A stretch of DNA of 64,000 bases from Bacteroidota bacterium (GCA_018267275.1 JAFDYV010000009.1:310001-374000); one strand, 5' to 3'; numbered from the stretch's first letter, positions 1 to 9,061 are shown. Translations and numbers: made by a program. Notes: generated by a model from the sequence alone, not told the origin.

Positions 1-522
1 CTACTAAACCCGAACCGAAATCCGCATTTGAGCCAATCACAAATTGAAGAATACTTAACCAACTATTACGGAGTGAACCACATCCTTTGGTTGGGCGATG
101 GTATTATTGGTGACGACACCGATGGACATATTGATGACCTAACCCGATTTGTCAACAGCGATACCGTGGTGACGATTGTGGAAGAGAACAAAAAAGATGA
201 GAATTACGAAATCCTTCAGGCCAATCTAAAGGAATTGAAAACACTTCGCTTGGAAAATGGAAAGCAGCTCAACATAGTTGAACTGCCCATGCCTTCACCC
301 GTTGTTTATGAAGACCAACGATTACCTGCCTCTTACGCCAACTTCTACATAGCAAATAAATACGTTGTAGTACCCACGTTCAGAGATAAAAACGATGACA
401 AGGCATTGAATATCCTTCAGCAATGCTTCACCGACAGAAAGGTTGTCGGATTAGACTCTACTGACATAATTTGGGGATTAGGTTCCTTTCATTGCTTGAG
501 CCAGCAGGAGCCGGCTGTTTGA
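1..522 (+). CDS. aguA: Agmatine deiminase, C-terminal part (5' end outside the window)
   Basis: Hydrolyses agmatine to N-carbamoylputrescine and ammonia in the arginine-to-putrescine route. The frame is open from base 1, so the start lies upstream. The family signature GDDTDGHIDDLTRF carries the catalytic Asp/His residues, and GSFHCLSQQEPA near the C-terminus holds the nucleophilic cysteine. The gene stops just before a convergent folate ligase gene. In related genomes the partner N-carbamoylputrescine amidase is usually adjacent; it would be upstream of this window. Family assignment is firm. Confidence 0.95.
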   Translation, partial: LLNPNRNPHLSQSQIEEYLTNYYGVNHILWLGDGIIGDDTDGHIDDLTRFVNSDTVVTIVEENKKDENYEILQANLKELKTLRLENGKQLNIVELPMPSPVVYEDQRLPASYANFYIANKYVVVPTFRDKNDDKALNILQQCFTDRKVVGLDSTDIIWGLGSFHCLSQQEPAV

Positions 523-534
523 TCTCTACTTCAA

Positions 535-1110
535 TCAGAGCGCAGCAAACTGATAAAGATGGTGGGGTGTAAGACAATGCGTAAGCGAAATATCATTCTC
601 ATCAACATCCTCTATTGATTCTATTGGTTCGAATAAGGATAATCCTATTCTTTGGCATCTTATCCGGCACTCTGCTAAAAACTGATCGTAAAAGCCCTTC
701 CCATAGCCAACACGATTTCCCGACTTGTCAAAAGCCAACAGTGGCACGATCACCATATCAATTTTATCCGTTGGCGTTGGCACACCTTGTTCGGGTTCCA
801 GTATTCCCCATTTGTTTTTTTTGAGTTGATGGATTCCCTCAAAATAAAAGCTCTCTAACTCACTTCCATTTACCTTTGGAATTGACAGTCGGATATGCTC
901 ATGCTCTCTACGTAGACGGTCGATGATTGGCCATGTGTCAACTTCACGTTTCCCTTCGATTGGCAAGAAGATGTGCAGGCACCTAACCCCAGATAAATCG
1001 ATAAGCGAGAAGAACTGTTGATACAATTGAAAGTTCAACTGATGATATTCTCCCTCCGGCAAAGCCGCCCGCTTTTGCAAGAAATCTCTTCGCGCGTTCG
1101 CTTTAGTCAT
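535..1110 (-). CDS. 5-formyltetrahydrofolate cyclo-ligase
   Basis: Converts 5-formyl-THF to 5,10-methenyl-THF with ATP, returning storage folate to the one-carbon pool. The 191-residue length is normal. The motif GYGKGFYDQFLAECR near the C-terminus is the family signature for ATP and folate binding, and the N-terminal KANARRDFLQKRAAL helix is typical. The start ATG overlaps the stop of bshC by 4 bases, so the two are translationally coupled. It faces the aguA end with a 12-base gap. Confidence 0.93.
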   Translation of the reverse strand: MTKANARRDFLQKRAALPEGEYHQLNFQLYQQFFSLIDLSGVRCLHIFLPIEGKREVDTWPIIDRLRREHEHIRLSIPKVNGSELESFYFEGIHQLKKNKWGILEPEQGVPTPTDKIDMVIVPLLAFDKSGNRVGYGKGFYDQFLAECRIRCQRIGLSLFEPIESIEDVDENDISLTHCLTPHHLYQFAAL

Positions 1111-2666
1111 GGCGTAAGCACATTAAATCGAAAATCGAACGGCCGGAGTTGCTGAGTCAATTCACCGATAAATCTTGGGTTACTTTGATAGAAATTCAAA
1201 AAGTTATCCGTGCGTTCTTGTAAGCTGCCATTGGGAAAAAGTGCGTCCTTCACTGCTTCAATTTGCCTGAGTTTATCTTCGTGCCTACGCTTCTCGGCCT
1301 TCAGCATCTTCTTTTCAATACGTTCCAAATCATCATGCGCGTGTTTGTGTTTTGCGGCTACCAATTTACCAAGTGTTGTGTCAACTTGCTCTGCCTTGTA
1401 CTGCACGGATTGATACAACGATTTCAGTTTTTCAAATTCTCTTCCGAGTGATAAATCATGCTGGCTATTTTTTGCCACCCAATGATTGAACAGAAAATTC
1501 TTTTCCTCAAACGAATCCTTTAACTCCAAACCTGTCTTCACGAACTTCTTTTGCGTGGCTTCATCTACAACCATCGCAAAATTACGGGGCATCAAAATCG
1601 GGAATGGCACTTGAAATGCCTCAAACACATCTTTCAGTTGCAGCCAATATACCAGCTCTGCAGGGCCACCTACATAAGCCAGGTTGGGCAAAATCATTTC
1701 TTGGTATAGGGGTCGAAGGACTACATTCGGACTGAACTTCTCAGGTTCATTTTTGATAAATGAATTGATTTGCTGAGCAGTGAATGAGATCGAAGAATCA
1801 ACGACAGAAAATGTGTCCCCCTTTTTTTCAATGCGGCCGCGAATACCCTTGTCCAAGTAAAAAAGATTGACTTCGCGTGCATTTACCTGGGTGTGATAGC
1901 CAAGTTGCTGCAGCCGTTTAGTCGTTGCCTCGGCTTTTTGAAAGGCAGTATGCTGAAACAAATCATTTACCATTACTGGGGCGAACAAACGTTTCAACGA
2001 ACGATCATCTCCATCCGCCACAATCAAACCGTGCTCGCCAAATAAGGCATTTACGTAGTGTCGAACCGCTGCTGCCAAACTCTGGTTCTTTGTATACGCC
2101 TCTTTGAAAATTGAAATTTCTCCAGGCACTTCGTTAAGCAGCTTTCGCAACTCATCCAATGCAAAGCGGCCTACCGCGCCACTTTGTTGGGTGTTCCAAG
2201 TGTATTTTTTTCCGTATAGTCTAAATGATTTGATCTCTTCATAGTCGTGGTCTTCACTGGCCATCCAGTATACCGGCACAAAACGATAGGCGGGATACTG
2301 CTGTTGCAATTCGCGACAAGCATTGATGACGGTAATAATCTTATAAATGAAATACAGTGGCCCGGTAAAAACATTTAGTTGATGGCCGGTAGTAACCGTA
2401 AAAGTTTTTTCGTTGCCTAATGCCAACAAGTTTGCCTGTACGGCTTCGGTAGTTTTCAATGAACCGTATTGTGCGGTGAGCGCAGCAACTAGTATTTCGC
2501 GATTAGCTTTCCTGAAACTTGCCTTGTCCTGTAGCTGACCTTGAAAATTTTGCACGGTGGGGAACTGGTTGTAGAATTTTTGGAGCGAAGGTTTTTGCTC
2601 GATGTAGTCCAAAAAAAAGGGCGTAAATGCATGGGTAGAACGAAAATCGAGCGAGGTCAAATTCAT
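1107..2666 (-). CDS. bshC: Bacillithiol biosynthesis cysteine-adding enzyme BshC
   Basis: Predicted to add cysteine to glucosaminyl-malate in the last step of bacillithiol synthesis, the low-molecular-weight thiol used by many Bacteroidota in place of glutathione. The 519-residue length fits the family. The N-terminal half is a Rossmann-like synthetase fold (TVTTGHQLNVFTGPLYFIYK, VYWMASEDHDYEEI). Residues about 410-480 form a charged, Lys/Glu-rich coiled coil, as in known BshC. The gene lies 139 bases downstream of rimO. The mobile thiol would connect to the sulfur genes at 43-47 kb. Confidence 0.93.
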   Translation of the reverse strand: MNLTSLDFRSTHAFTPFFLDYIEQKPSLQKFYNQFPTVQNFQGQLQDKASFRKANREILVAALTAQYGSLKTTEAVQANLLALGNEKTFTVTTGHQLNVFTGPLYFIYKIITVINACRELQQQYPAYRFVPVYWMASEDHDYEEIKSFRLYGKKYTWNTQQSGAVGRFALDELRKLLNEVPGEISIFKEAYTKNQSLAAAVRHYVNALFGEHGLIVADGDDRSLKRLFAPVMVNDLFQHTAFQKAEATTKRLQQLGYHTQVNAREVNLFYLDKGIRGRIEKKGDTFSVVDSSISFTAQQINSFIKNEPEKFSPNVVLRPLYQEMILPNLAYVGGPAELVYWLQLKDVFEAFQVPFPILMPRNFAMVVDEATQKKFVKTGLELKDSFEEKNFLFNHWVAKNSQHDLSLGREFEKLKSLYQSVQYKAEQVDTTLGKLVAAKHKHAHDDLERIEKKMLKAEKRRHEDKLRQIEAVKDALFPNGSLQERTDNFLNFYQSNPRFIGELTQQLRPFDFRFNVLTP

Positions 2667-2805
2667 ACTAACAACATTGGGCTAAAGGCAAAAACATGCT
2701 CTAGGTAACGATTTACGAAAAATAAAGTTCTTAAAATAACAGTTTTTAACGATCGCTATCTTGTGAGTGATGGATGCCCTTAAAGTGCTTAGAAAAGAAA
2801 TAATT
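2667..2805. other. Gap between rimO and bshC
   Basis: AT-rich stretch of 139 bases with no gene, hairpin terminator or clear promoter that I can support. It probably holds the bshC leader. Confidence 0.4.
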
Positions 2806-4173
2806 TCATACCTCGCCCACCAAATCAAACTCGGTAGCGCTCGTAATTTTTGCTTGCACAAAATCGCCCACACGCAAATAGTTTTTGGTACCGTCCAGTA
2901 TCACCTCATTGTCTACCTCAGGTGAGTCAAATTCTGTGCGGCCAATGAAGCTACCCCCTTCTTTGCGATCAATTAGTACCTTAAAGGTTTTGCCCACTTT
3001 TGCTTGGTTCAGTTCAAGTGAAATGCCCTGCTGCAACTGCATCAACGCATCTACCCGTTCCTGCTTCACCTCTGTCGGCACGTCATCGGCCATCAAGTAC
3101 GAGTGGGTATTTTCTTCATGTGAGTAAGGGAACACCCCCATGCGATCGAAGCGTGAGCGCTCTACAAATTGCATCATCTCATCAAAGCGCTCTTCTGTTT
3201 CACCCGGATGGCCTGCAATTAATGTAGTGCGTATGGCGATGCCCGGCACTTTGGTGCGAATGGTTTGCAACAACTCTTCCGTTTTCTCGCGCGTGGTGCC
3301 ACGTCTCATGATTTTAAGCATTTCGGTAGAACCATGCTGCAACGGAATGTCTATGTACTTGCAGATGTTGCTGCGTTCGGCCATCACATCCAACGCATCC
3401 AACGGAAAGCCAGTAGGAAAGGCATAGTGCAAACGAATCCAATCAATACCATCCACATCCGAAAGACGTTTGAGTAAGTCGGCTAAATTTCTTTTTTTAT
3501 AGATATCAAGACCGTAGTAGGTAGAGTCTTGCGCAATCAGCAACAACTCTTTCGTTCCATTTTTAGCAAGATTTTTTGCCTCCAACACCAACTCTTCCAT
3601 TGGGCGCGAAACATGCTTGCCCCGCATTAAGGGAATGGCGCAGAAAGAACAAGGTCGATCGCAACCTTCGGAAATCTTCAAATAAGCAAAATGGCTGGGA
3701 TTGGTCAGGATGCGTTCGCCTACTAATTCATGTTTGTAATTTGCATTCAGCTGTTTCAGCAAACGCGATAGATCGCGGGTACCAAACCATGCATCCACGG
3801 CCGGAATCTCTTTTTCCAAATCCTGACTGTAGCGTTGCGAGAGGCAACCCGTGACGTACACTTTCTCCACCAATCCCTCTTGCTTGGCATCTACATAACG
3901 CAAGATCGTGTCAACTGATTCTTGCTTAGCGTTATCAATAAACCCGCAGGTATTAATAACCACGATGTTCGCATCGTCTTTTTTCGATTCGTGGGTGACA
4001 TCAATGCCGTTGCCCTTCAATTGAGTAAGCAACACCTCAGAATCCACAAGGTTTTTGGAGCAGCCCAGCGTAACAATATTGACTTTCGTCTTTTTGGTGC
4101 CTTTGGTTTTCAAAATCAATAAATAAGGGGTCAAATTTACAAAAAATACGGGCGATAGAGAGGAAGTTGGCAC
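2806..4173 (-). CDS. rimO: Ribosomal protein S12 methylthiotransferase RimO
   Basis: Radical SAM enzyme that methylthiolates the conserved aspartate of ribosomal protein S12. The N-terminal MTTase domain shows NIVTLGCSKNLVDSE with its cluster cysteines. The radical SAM motif is CDRPCSFCAIP, and a C-terminal TRAM domain ends FDLVGEV. The longest reading starts at the ATG given here, but the family start is usually just before KTKVNIVTLGC. A TTG about 24 codons in is a plausible true start, leaving about 430 residues. The gene follows ftsY in many Bacteroidota; here two plus-strand genes lie between them. Confidence 0.93.
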   Translation of the reverse strand: MPTSSLSPVFFVNLTPYLLILKTKGTKKTKVNIVTLGCSKNLVDSEVLLTQLKGNGIDVTHESKKDDANIVVINTCGFIDNAKQESVDTILRYVDAKQEGLVEKVYVTGCLSQRYSQDLEKEIPAVDAWFGTRDLSRLLKQLNANYKHELVGERILTNPSHFAYLKISEGCDRPCSFCAIPLMRGKHVSRPMEELVLEAKNLAKNGTKELLLIAQDSTYYGLDIYKKRNLADLLKRLSDVDGIDWIRLHYAFPTGFPLDALDVMAERSNICKYIDIPLQHGSTEMLKIMRRGTTREKTEELLQTIRTKVPGIAIRTTLIAGHPGETEERFDEMMQFVERSRFDRMGVFPYSHEENTHSYLMADDVPTEVKQERVDALMQLQQGISLELNQAKVGKTFKVLIDRKEGGSFIGRTEFDSPEVDNEVILDGTKNYLRVGDFVQAKITSATEFDLVGEV

Positions 4174-4184
4174 AGTGGTTGAAG

Positions 4185-4192
4185 TATATTTG
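4185..4192 (+). promoter_or_regulatory. Possible Bacteroidota -7 element for the DUF6452 gene
   Basis: TATATTTG matches the TAnnTTTG -7 consensus and lies 15 bases before the ATG. No good TTTG -33 box is seen at the usual distance, so this is a weak call. Confidence 0.35.
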
Positions 4193-4206
4193 CCTTCCTG
4201 TAAAGA

Positions 4207-4710
4207 ATGAAAGTTGCTGCCAGATTTTTGTTGGTCCTACTCGTGGCCGTTTTGAGCACTAGCTGCTTTACTCAGCCAGATTGCGTTGTAACGGCCAGCA
4301 TGGAGATAAAAATTGACTTTAAGCAAAACAAACTCAACAGCCGAAGCAATACCCGGTCGGTTGTAGATACTTTTTTACGATTTCAGTCAATCAAAATCTC
4401 TATTGCGGGGAAAGACAGTCTTTTTTCGCTTGACACAATCCCTAGAAGTTCACTTGCGTTGCCTATCGATCCTAATCAATCAACCATGAAGTACACGTTT
4501 GTGCGCAGGGGCCGACAAGCAAGCAGTCCGTTGGTTACAGAATCGATTACCTTCACCTATAGCAATGAAACCAGAATTATCTCAGCACAATGCGGTGCCT
4601 TTGTGTATTTTTTGAATTTGAATGTGACAGAATCTTCCTACGGTTCTCAGTTTAAAATCTTAAATGACCGCCTTCTTAAAAATACCACCAATGTGCAGAT
4701 TCTTTTCTAG
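4207..4710 (+). CDS. DUF6452-like lipoprotein
   Basis: Protein of 167 residues with a lipoprotein signal peptide (hydrophobic RFLLVLLVAVLSTS followed by lipobox cysteine at about residue 21). The mature part is beta-rich with a short conserved run PDCVV and an internal CGAFVYF. This type of lipoprotein commonly sits next to a DUF6048 gene in Bacteroidota, as it does here with a 20-base overlap. Function is unknown; the pairing suggests a small outer-envelope unit. The DUF assignment comes from context and general resemblance, not a search. Confidence 0.75.
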   Translation: MKVAARFLLVLLVAVLSTSCFTQPDCVVTASMEIKIDFKQNKLNSRSNTRSVVDTFLRFQSIKISIAGKDSLFSLDTIPRSSLALPIDPNQSTMKYTFVRRGRQASSPLVTESITFTYSNETRIISAQCGAFVYFLNLNVTESSYGSQFKILNDRLLKNTTNVQILF

Positions 4711-5458
4711 TGCATTGCTTGTATTGGTAATCACTGCCGCCTATTGCCAGCAGCAGGATTCGGCTGTGTCAGTAAAACCAAAAAGAATTGACACGGTAAA
4801 ATACATACCCACTGGTTTGCGTGTGGGCACTGACTTGATTGCTTTGGTGCGGAGCCGCGACAACTCCTTTAAAGGTTGGGAACTGGCGTTTGATGTAGAC
4901 CTTGCACGTTATTATTTGGTAGTTGAATATGGGTATTGGTCTACTCGGCAATCGTTAGATAATTTTCAATTGATAGCAAGCACCGCTAATCCTGTACTAC
5001 GCACCTATGGAGTGTACAACAATGAGGGTTATTATTTCCGCTTCGGTACCGACATTAACTTTTTATTGAAAGACCCGGAAAAGAACATGTTTTTTTTAGG
5101 GCTGCGATATGGCATTTCAAACTTTGCCGAAAATGTTGCCTATGTTAATCAACCTTCTTCACCGTTGTTCAGCCCCTTTGCTGCAAACCTAGCCAACGGA
5201 AACGTGTCTGGTAGTTGGATTGAAGTAACCTCGGGCTTACGCATTAAAGTATACAAGGCATTATGGATGGGTTACACCGCTAGATTGAAGTTTGCACCTT
5301 CGACCAGCGGTGCAGGCAATTTTGAATCGTACGATATGCCGGGTTATGGCATTATTTCAGAGGCGCCAAACTGGGGTTTCAACTACCAACTATTCTGGCG
5401 TTTTGATTGGGATAAGCTGATCAAAGGAAAGAAAAAACGATCAACTCTTACGAAATAG
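4691..5458 (+). CDS. DUF6048 family outer-membrane-like protein
   Basis: Signal peptide (FFSSALLVLVITAAYCQQ) followed by about 230 residues of alternating aromatic and polar strands, like a small outer-membrane beta-barrel. I chose the ATG at 4691, ten codons inside the longest frame, because it directly precedes the signal peptide. That start overlaps the upstream lipoprotein gene, so the two are coupled. RVGTDLIALVRSRDNSFKGW and the repeated aromatic strand ends are typical of DUF6048. The 3' end overlaps the convergent ftsY end by 18 bases. Function unknown. Confidence 0.78.
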   Translation: MCRFFSSALLVLVITAAYCQQQDSAVSVKPKRIDTVKYIPTGLRVGTDLIALVRSRDNSFKGWELAFDVDLARYYLVVEYGYWSTRQSLDNFQLIASTANPVLRTYGVYNNEGYYFRFGTDINFLLKDPEKNMFFLGLRYGISNFAENVAYVNQPSSPLFSPFAANLANGNVSGSWIEVTSGLRIKVYKALWMGYTARLKFAPSTSGAGNFESYDMPGYGIISEAPNWGFNYQLFWRFDWDKLIKGKKKRSTLTK

Positions 5459-6400
5459 CGAGTCAACAAACTCTCGCTTATTAAACACTTGCAAATCATC
5501 TACCTTCTCGCCCACACCAATGTAGCGAACAGGTATCTTAAACTCGTCAGAAATACCAATTACAACACCACCCTTTGCAGTGCCGTCCAGCTTTGTAATT
5601 GTTAAACAGGTAACGTCAGTCGCTTTGGTAAACTCACGTGCTTGCACTACAGCGTTTTGACCAGTGCTGCCATCCAGCACAAGCATTACATCATGGGGCG
5701 CATCAGCAATCACTTTTTGCATCACGCGCTTGATCTTTGAAAGCTCTTGCATCAAATTGACTTTGGTGTGTAATCGGCCTGCGGTATCAATAATGATCAC
5801 ATCAGCTCCCAAGGCAACGCCTTTTTCTACTGCCTCAAATGCCACCGCTGAAGGGTCCGTGTTCATGCCCTTCGCAACCACAGGCACTCCAACACGCTCG
5901 CCCCATAACTTCAATTGATCAACGGCAGCTGCCCGAAAAGTATCAGCTGCACCCAACACCACGTTCAAACCTTTCTTTTTAAACTGTGCGGATAGCTTTC
6001 CGATGGTGGTGGTCTTACCCACACCATTTACACCCACAACCATTAAAACATAGGGTTTCTTGGACGAAGGAATTTCAAAGTCTGCCGTATCGGTCGCATT
6101 GTTCTCAGACAATAATGCAGCCACTTCGTCTTTTAAAATAGAATCGAGTTCAGCCGTACCAAGATATTTGTCTCTGGCCACTCGTGCCTGTATGCGGTCA
6201 ATGATTTTCAGGGTGGTATCTACACCCACGTCAGAGCTAATCAAAATCTCTTCCAGATTGTCCAAAACCTCTTCATCAACCGTTGATTTGCCAGCAATGG
6301 CCTTACCGAGCTTGCCAAAGAAACTCTCCTTCGACTTTTGCAAACCTTGGTCGAGTGTCTCCTTCTTCTCTTTACTGAACAAATTGCTGAGAAAAGACAT
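5441..6400 (-). CDS. ftsY: Signal recognition particle receptor FtsY
   Basis: GTPase that docks SRP-ribosome complexes at the inner membrane for co-translational insertion. The NG domain is complete: G1 GVNGVGKTTTIGKL, DTFRAAAVDQL, DTAGRLHTK and TKLDGTAKGGV. The ATG at 6400 begins MSFLSNLF, the usual short amphipathic N-terminus; 24 upstream in-frame codons are unlikely to be translated. The acidic A domain is almost absent, as is usual in this phylum. It follows rpmB-rpmG-DUF4295 after a terminator hairpin. Confidence 0.96.
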   Translation of the reverse strand: MSFLSNLFSKEKKETLDQGLQKSKESFFGKLGKAIAGKSTVDEEVLDNLEEILISSDVGVDTTLKIIDRIQARVARDKYLGTAELDSILKDEVAALLSENNATDTADFEIPSSKKPYVLMVVGVNGVGKTTTIGKLSAQFKKKGLNVVLGAADTFRAAAVDQLKLWGERVGVPVVAKGMNTDPSAVAFEAVEKGVALGADVIIIDTAGRLHTKVNLMQELSKIKRVMQKVIADAPHDVMLVLDGSTGQNAVVQAREFTKATDVTCLTITKLDGTAKGGVVIGISDEFKIPVRYIGVGEKVDDLQVFNKREFVDSLFRKS

Positions 6401-6456
6401 GTATGATATTTTTGCCCTGTTTGATGTTAGGTGGCAGATGAATTTGTGGCTAGAAA

Positions 6457-6480
6457 CAAAAAAGTCCCTCAACGGGGACT
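6457..6480 (-). terminator. Rho-independent terminator after the ribosomal protein block
   Basis: On the minus strand the stem AGTCCC/GGGACT with a 6-base loop is followed by a run of T. It lies 23 bases beyond the DUF4295 stop and upstream of ftsY, so it probably attenuates read-through into ftsY. Confidence 0.7.
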
Positions 6481-6502
6481 CTTCTGTTTTTTAGTTCAGC
6501 CA

Positions 6503-6658
6503 TTATTTTTTGGCCAATGTTTCCTTTACCAAGTCAGCAGATACAATTTCTTCTTTGAAAATGTAAGCACCTGTTTTGTCTGACTTCACAGCACGAATCA
6601 CTTTTGCGTAATTCTTTCCATCTGTTTTCTTAAGCGATGCAACAACCTTCTTTGCCAT
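6503..6658 (-). CDS. DUF4295 small basic protein
   Basis: Protein of 51 residues beginning MAKKVVASLKKTDGKNYAKV and rich in lysine. DUF4295 genes sit between rpmG and ftsY in most Bacteroidota, exactly as here, and the protein is a candidate lineage-specific ribosome-associated factor. Function has not been established to my knowledge. The start codon is 2 bases after the rpmG stop, so it is transcribed with L33 and L28. Confidence 0.9.
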   Translation of the reverse strand: MAKKVVASLKKTDGKNYAKVIRAVKSDKTGAYIFKEEIVSADLVKETLAKK

Positions 6659-6660
6659 GG

Positions 6661-6843
6661 TTATTTAATTTCTTTGTGTAACGTATATTTTTTCAACACC
6701 GGGTTGTATTTCTTCAACTCCAAACGCTCAGTGGTGTTTTTGCGGTTTTTGGTAGTAATGTAACGGCTCATGCCGGGCATGCCAGTAGCCTTGTGCTCTG
6801 TGCACTCCATGATTACTTGAATTCTATTTTTGTTGCGTGCCAT
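6661..6843 (-). CDS. rpmG: 50S ribosomal protein L33
   Basis: Full-length 60-residue L33 with the family pattern [19 protein letters not shown] and [15 protein letters not shown]. Only one cysteine is present (ECTEH), so this is the zinc-independent C-minus form. It is the second gene of the rpmB-rpmG-DUF4295 operon, 19 bases after rpmB. Confidence 0.97.
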   Translation of the reverse strand: MARNKNRIQVIMECTEHKATGMPGMSRYITTKNRKNTTERLELKKYNPVLKKYTLHKEIK

Positions 6844-6862
6844 ATGCTTTCAATATTATGGA

Positions 6863-7105
6863 TTAACGACCGGTGTAAACACCTTTTGCTTTAGCCTCTT
6901 TGATGACTTGAGAAACGCCCTTCAAGTTGATGGTCTTGATTGCCTTGGTAGACAATTTCAACGTAATCCACTTGCCTTCCTCCGGCACAAAAAAGCGCTT
7001 GGTTTGAAGGTTAGGGTAAAATTTACGCTTCGTTTTGTTGTTAGCGTGCGACACGTTGTTACCCACACGCGGCCTTTTTCCAGTAATTTCGCAAACCCTT
7101 GCCAT
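6863..7105 (-). CDS. rpmB: 50S ribosomal protein L28
   Basis: Full-length 80-residue L28 beginning MARVCEITGKRP with VSHANNKTKRKFYPNLQ. It leads the small ribosomal operon. The region upstream, 7106-7219, holds no gene and presumably the promoter. Confidence 0.97.
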   Translation of the reverse strand: MARVCEITGKRPRVGNNVSHANNKTKRKFYPNLQTKRFFVPEEGKWITLKLSTKAIKTINLKGVSQVIKEAKAKGVYTGR

Positions 7106-7219
7106 AAAAATGATGATTTAAGCCCTTTTTTGAAAGGGATTGCAAATATCGGCAAAGACAGACCAATTATCCAAGAAAACCCTGCAACAAAGGGAGATTT
7201 ATTTGCGGCTGCCAACAAT

Positions 7220-7248
7220 AAAAAAAGCCCCTGATTTGGGGCTTTTTT
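7220..7248 (-). terminator. Rho-independent terminator after gdhA
   Basis: Stem GCCCC/GGGGC with loop TGATTT, flanked by A and T runs on both sides, so it can act in either direction. It lies 23 bases beyond the gdhA stop codon on the minus strand. Confidence 0.82.
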
Positions 7249-7270
7249 GGCTTTATCAGTCGGCCTATCC

Positions 7271-8545
7271 CTAGAATCCACCACGGTATTTATATGTCTT
7301 GGCTACTTTGTCGATTGCCACCATATAGGCTGCAATACGCAAAGAAACCTTATAATCGACAGCGGTTTTGTACACGTTGTCGAATGCATCTTTCATGATC
7401 CGATCACTCCTGCGGTTCACGCGGTCCGCGGTCCATTTGTAACCCAGGCGGTTTTGCACCCACTCAAAATAGGATACAGTTACACCACCTGCATTGGCCA
7501 AAATATCAGGCACCACGCTGATCCCTTTTTCGTAAATCACGCTGTCGGCTTTTGATGAGGTGGGGCCATTAGCACCCTCAACAATTAATTTCGCTTGAAT
7601 CTTGCCAGCGTTGCTCGCAGTAATTACATCCTCGGTTGCGGCAGGAACGAGCACATCTACCGGAAGTGTCAAGATATCGCCACCTCCAATTTTTTCGGCA
7701 TCCTTAAAGCCTTCTAAAGAACCTTTGTTTGCATCGCGGTATTTTACAGCGGCTTCAATGTCGATTCCGTTCTCATTATAGTAAGCACCACCCAAATCGC
7801 TCACCGCTTGTACTTTCAAACCACGTTCGGCCAACAGGCGGGCTGCCCACGAGCCCACATTTCCAAAACCTTGCACGGCACAAGTAGCTTTGTAGGGATT
7901 GATTTTCAATTTCTCCATCGCAGCCAATGCGCTGACCATTACACCGCGCCCAGTCGCCTCGGTTCTTCCCAACGAACCACCCAAGACAATTGGCTTACCG
8001 GTTACTACCGCGTTTACGGTCATGCCTTGTGTGCGTGAATATTCGTCCATCAACCAAGCCATTTCGCGAGGACCTGTTCCCATATCTGGGGCGGGGATAT
8101 CTTTATCAGCACCAAAGATGTCAATCATGGCTAGGGTATAGGCGCGCATCAAACGCTCTATTTCGCCTGCACTCATTTCGCGCGGATTGCAAGTAACACC
8201 GCCTTTGGCACCACCATAGGGGATATCAACCACAGCGCACTTCCATGTCATCCAAGCGGCCAACGCCTTTACTTCATCTATGTTCACATGCGGATCGAAG
8301 CGAATACCACCTTTTGACGGACCCAAAATCGTTGAGTGGATCACGCGGTAGCCTTCAAACACGCGAATGCTGCCATCATCCATTGTAATCGGCAACGAAA
8401 CGATTACCTGGCGGGCGGGTACTTTCAATACATTGTAGATTTCCTCTTCCAAACCAAGGATTTGCGATGCCGTATGAAAACGCGACATCATTGCTTCAAA
8501 TGGATTCTCTTTGTCGACTAGAGGAGCAGGTTCGATGTAAGCCAT
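7271..8545 (-). CDS. gdhA: Glu/Leu/Phe/Val dehydrogenase family (glutamate dehydrogenase)
   Basis: Interconverts glutamate with 2-oxoglutarate and ammonia using NAD(P). The substrate-binding signature VDIPYGGAKGGV contains the catalytic lysine, and GFGNVGSWAARLL is the nucleotide-binding loop. I start at the ATG at 8545 (MAYIEPAPLV), giving 424 residues, the normal length; 44 upstream in-frame codons are non-coding leader. TATCTTTG, a -7-like element, lies about 50 bases upstream. A terminator follows. Confidence 0.95.
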   Translation of the reverse strand: MAYIEPAPLVDKENPFEAMMSRFHTASQILGLEEEIYNVLKVPARQVIVSLPITMDDGSIRVFEGYRVIHSTILGPSKGGIRFDPHVNIDEVKALAAWMTWKCAVVDIPYGGAKGGVTCNPREMSAGEIERLMRAYTLAMIDIFGADKDIPAPDMGTGPREMAWLMDEYSRTQGMTVNAVVTGKPIVLGGSLGRTEATGRGVMVSALAAMEKLKINPYKATCAVQGFGNVGSWAARLLAERGLKVQAVSDLGGAYYNENGIDIEAAVKYRDANKGSLEGFKDAEKIGGGDILTLPVDVLVPAATEDVITASNAGKIQAKLIVEGANGPTSSKADSVIYEKGISVVPDILANAGGVTVSYFEWVQNRLGYKWTADRVNRRSDRIMKDAFDNVYKTAVDYKVSLRIAAYMVAIDKVAKTYKYRGGF

Positions 8546-8595
8546 TACAAAAAATTTAAGTTGAGATTGTGTTTTTTGCTTGCCGAAAACGGTTG

Positions 8596-8603
8596 CAAAG
8601 ATA
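8596..8603 (-). promoter_or_regulatory. -7-like element upstream of gdhA
   Basis: Minus-strand TATCTTTG fits the Bacteroidota -7 consensus TAnnTTTG and lies 51 bases before the chosen start. No TTTG at the standard spacing is visible. Confidence 0.4.
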
Positions 8604-8716
8604 AATAATTTGCCTAAACAGCTGATTGGCAAACCAAAAAGTATAATCTTCTTAGCCGTTATGCCAAAGCCAAACAAAACCTTGGTCGGTTCTTACTTTA
8701 GCGAATTTGCTTTGGG

Positions 8717-9061
8717 TTAAAAAGGCAAATCATCGCTGCCACCGGGGTCGGCCATAAAAGGCTCATCGCCCACGGGTGGTGTGTTAACGTTGCCACCTGC
8801 CTGTTTAGATATTTTCCAGGCACGTACTTCGGTATACCACCTTCCGTTGTACTCGCGGCTCTCTATATTAATGGAGGCCGTAAGGCTATCGCCCGCATTC
8901 ACGCGAAACTCGTCCACTTTATCGCCCCAGAGCGATACGCAAACTTTCTTTGGATATTGGCCTGGTGTTTCGAGAATAAACTCCTGCTTTTTCCAGGTTC
9001 CGTTTTTTCCTTGGCCTGTTTGCATCGGCAACAGTCCAATTACTTTTCCACTTATTTCCAT
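8717..9061 (-). CDS. DUF3127 protein with SSB-like C-terminal tip
   Basis: Protein of 114 residues that reads as one OB-fold-like domain (MEISGKVIGLLPMQTGQGKN to WYTEVRAWKI). A flexible Gly/Pro/Asp-rich tail follows and ends GGSDDLPF. The last five residues copy the acidic-hydrophobic tip of single-stranded DNA-binding proteins (DDIPF), which recruits repair and replication enzymes. DUF3127 proteins are common in Bacteroidota and have no agreed function. It stands alone between gdhA and acs. I infer a DNA-binding or SSB-partner-binding role. Confidence 0.85.
   Translation of the reverse strand: MEISGKVIGLLPMQTGQGKNGTWKKQEFILETPGQYPKKVCVSLWGDKVDEFRVNAGDSLTASINIESREYNGRWYTEVRAWKISKQAGGNVNTPPVGDEPFMADPGGSDDLPF

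Noticed and set aside
6958..7284. Minus-strand frame of 108 codons over rpmB and the gdhA terminator
   Set aside because: Overlaps L28 in another frame and runs through a terminator.
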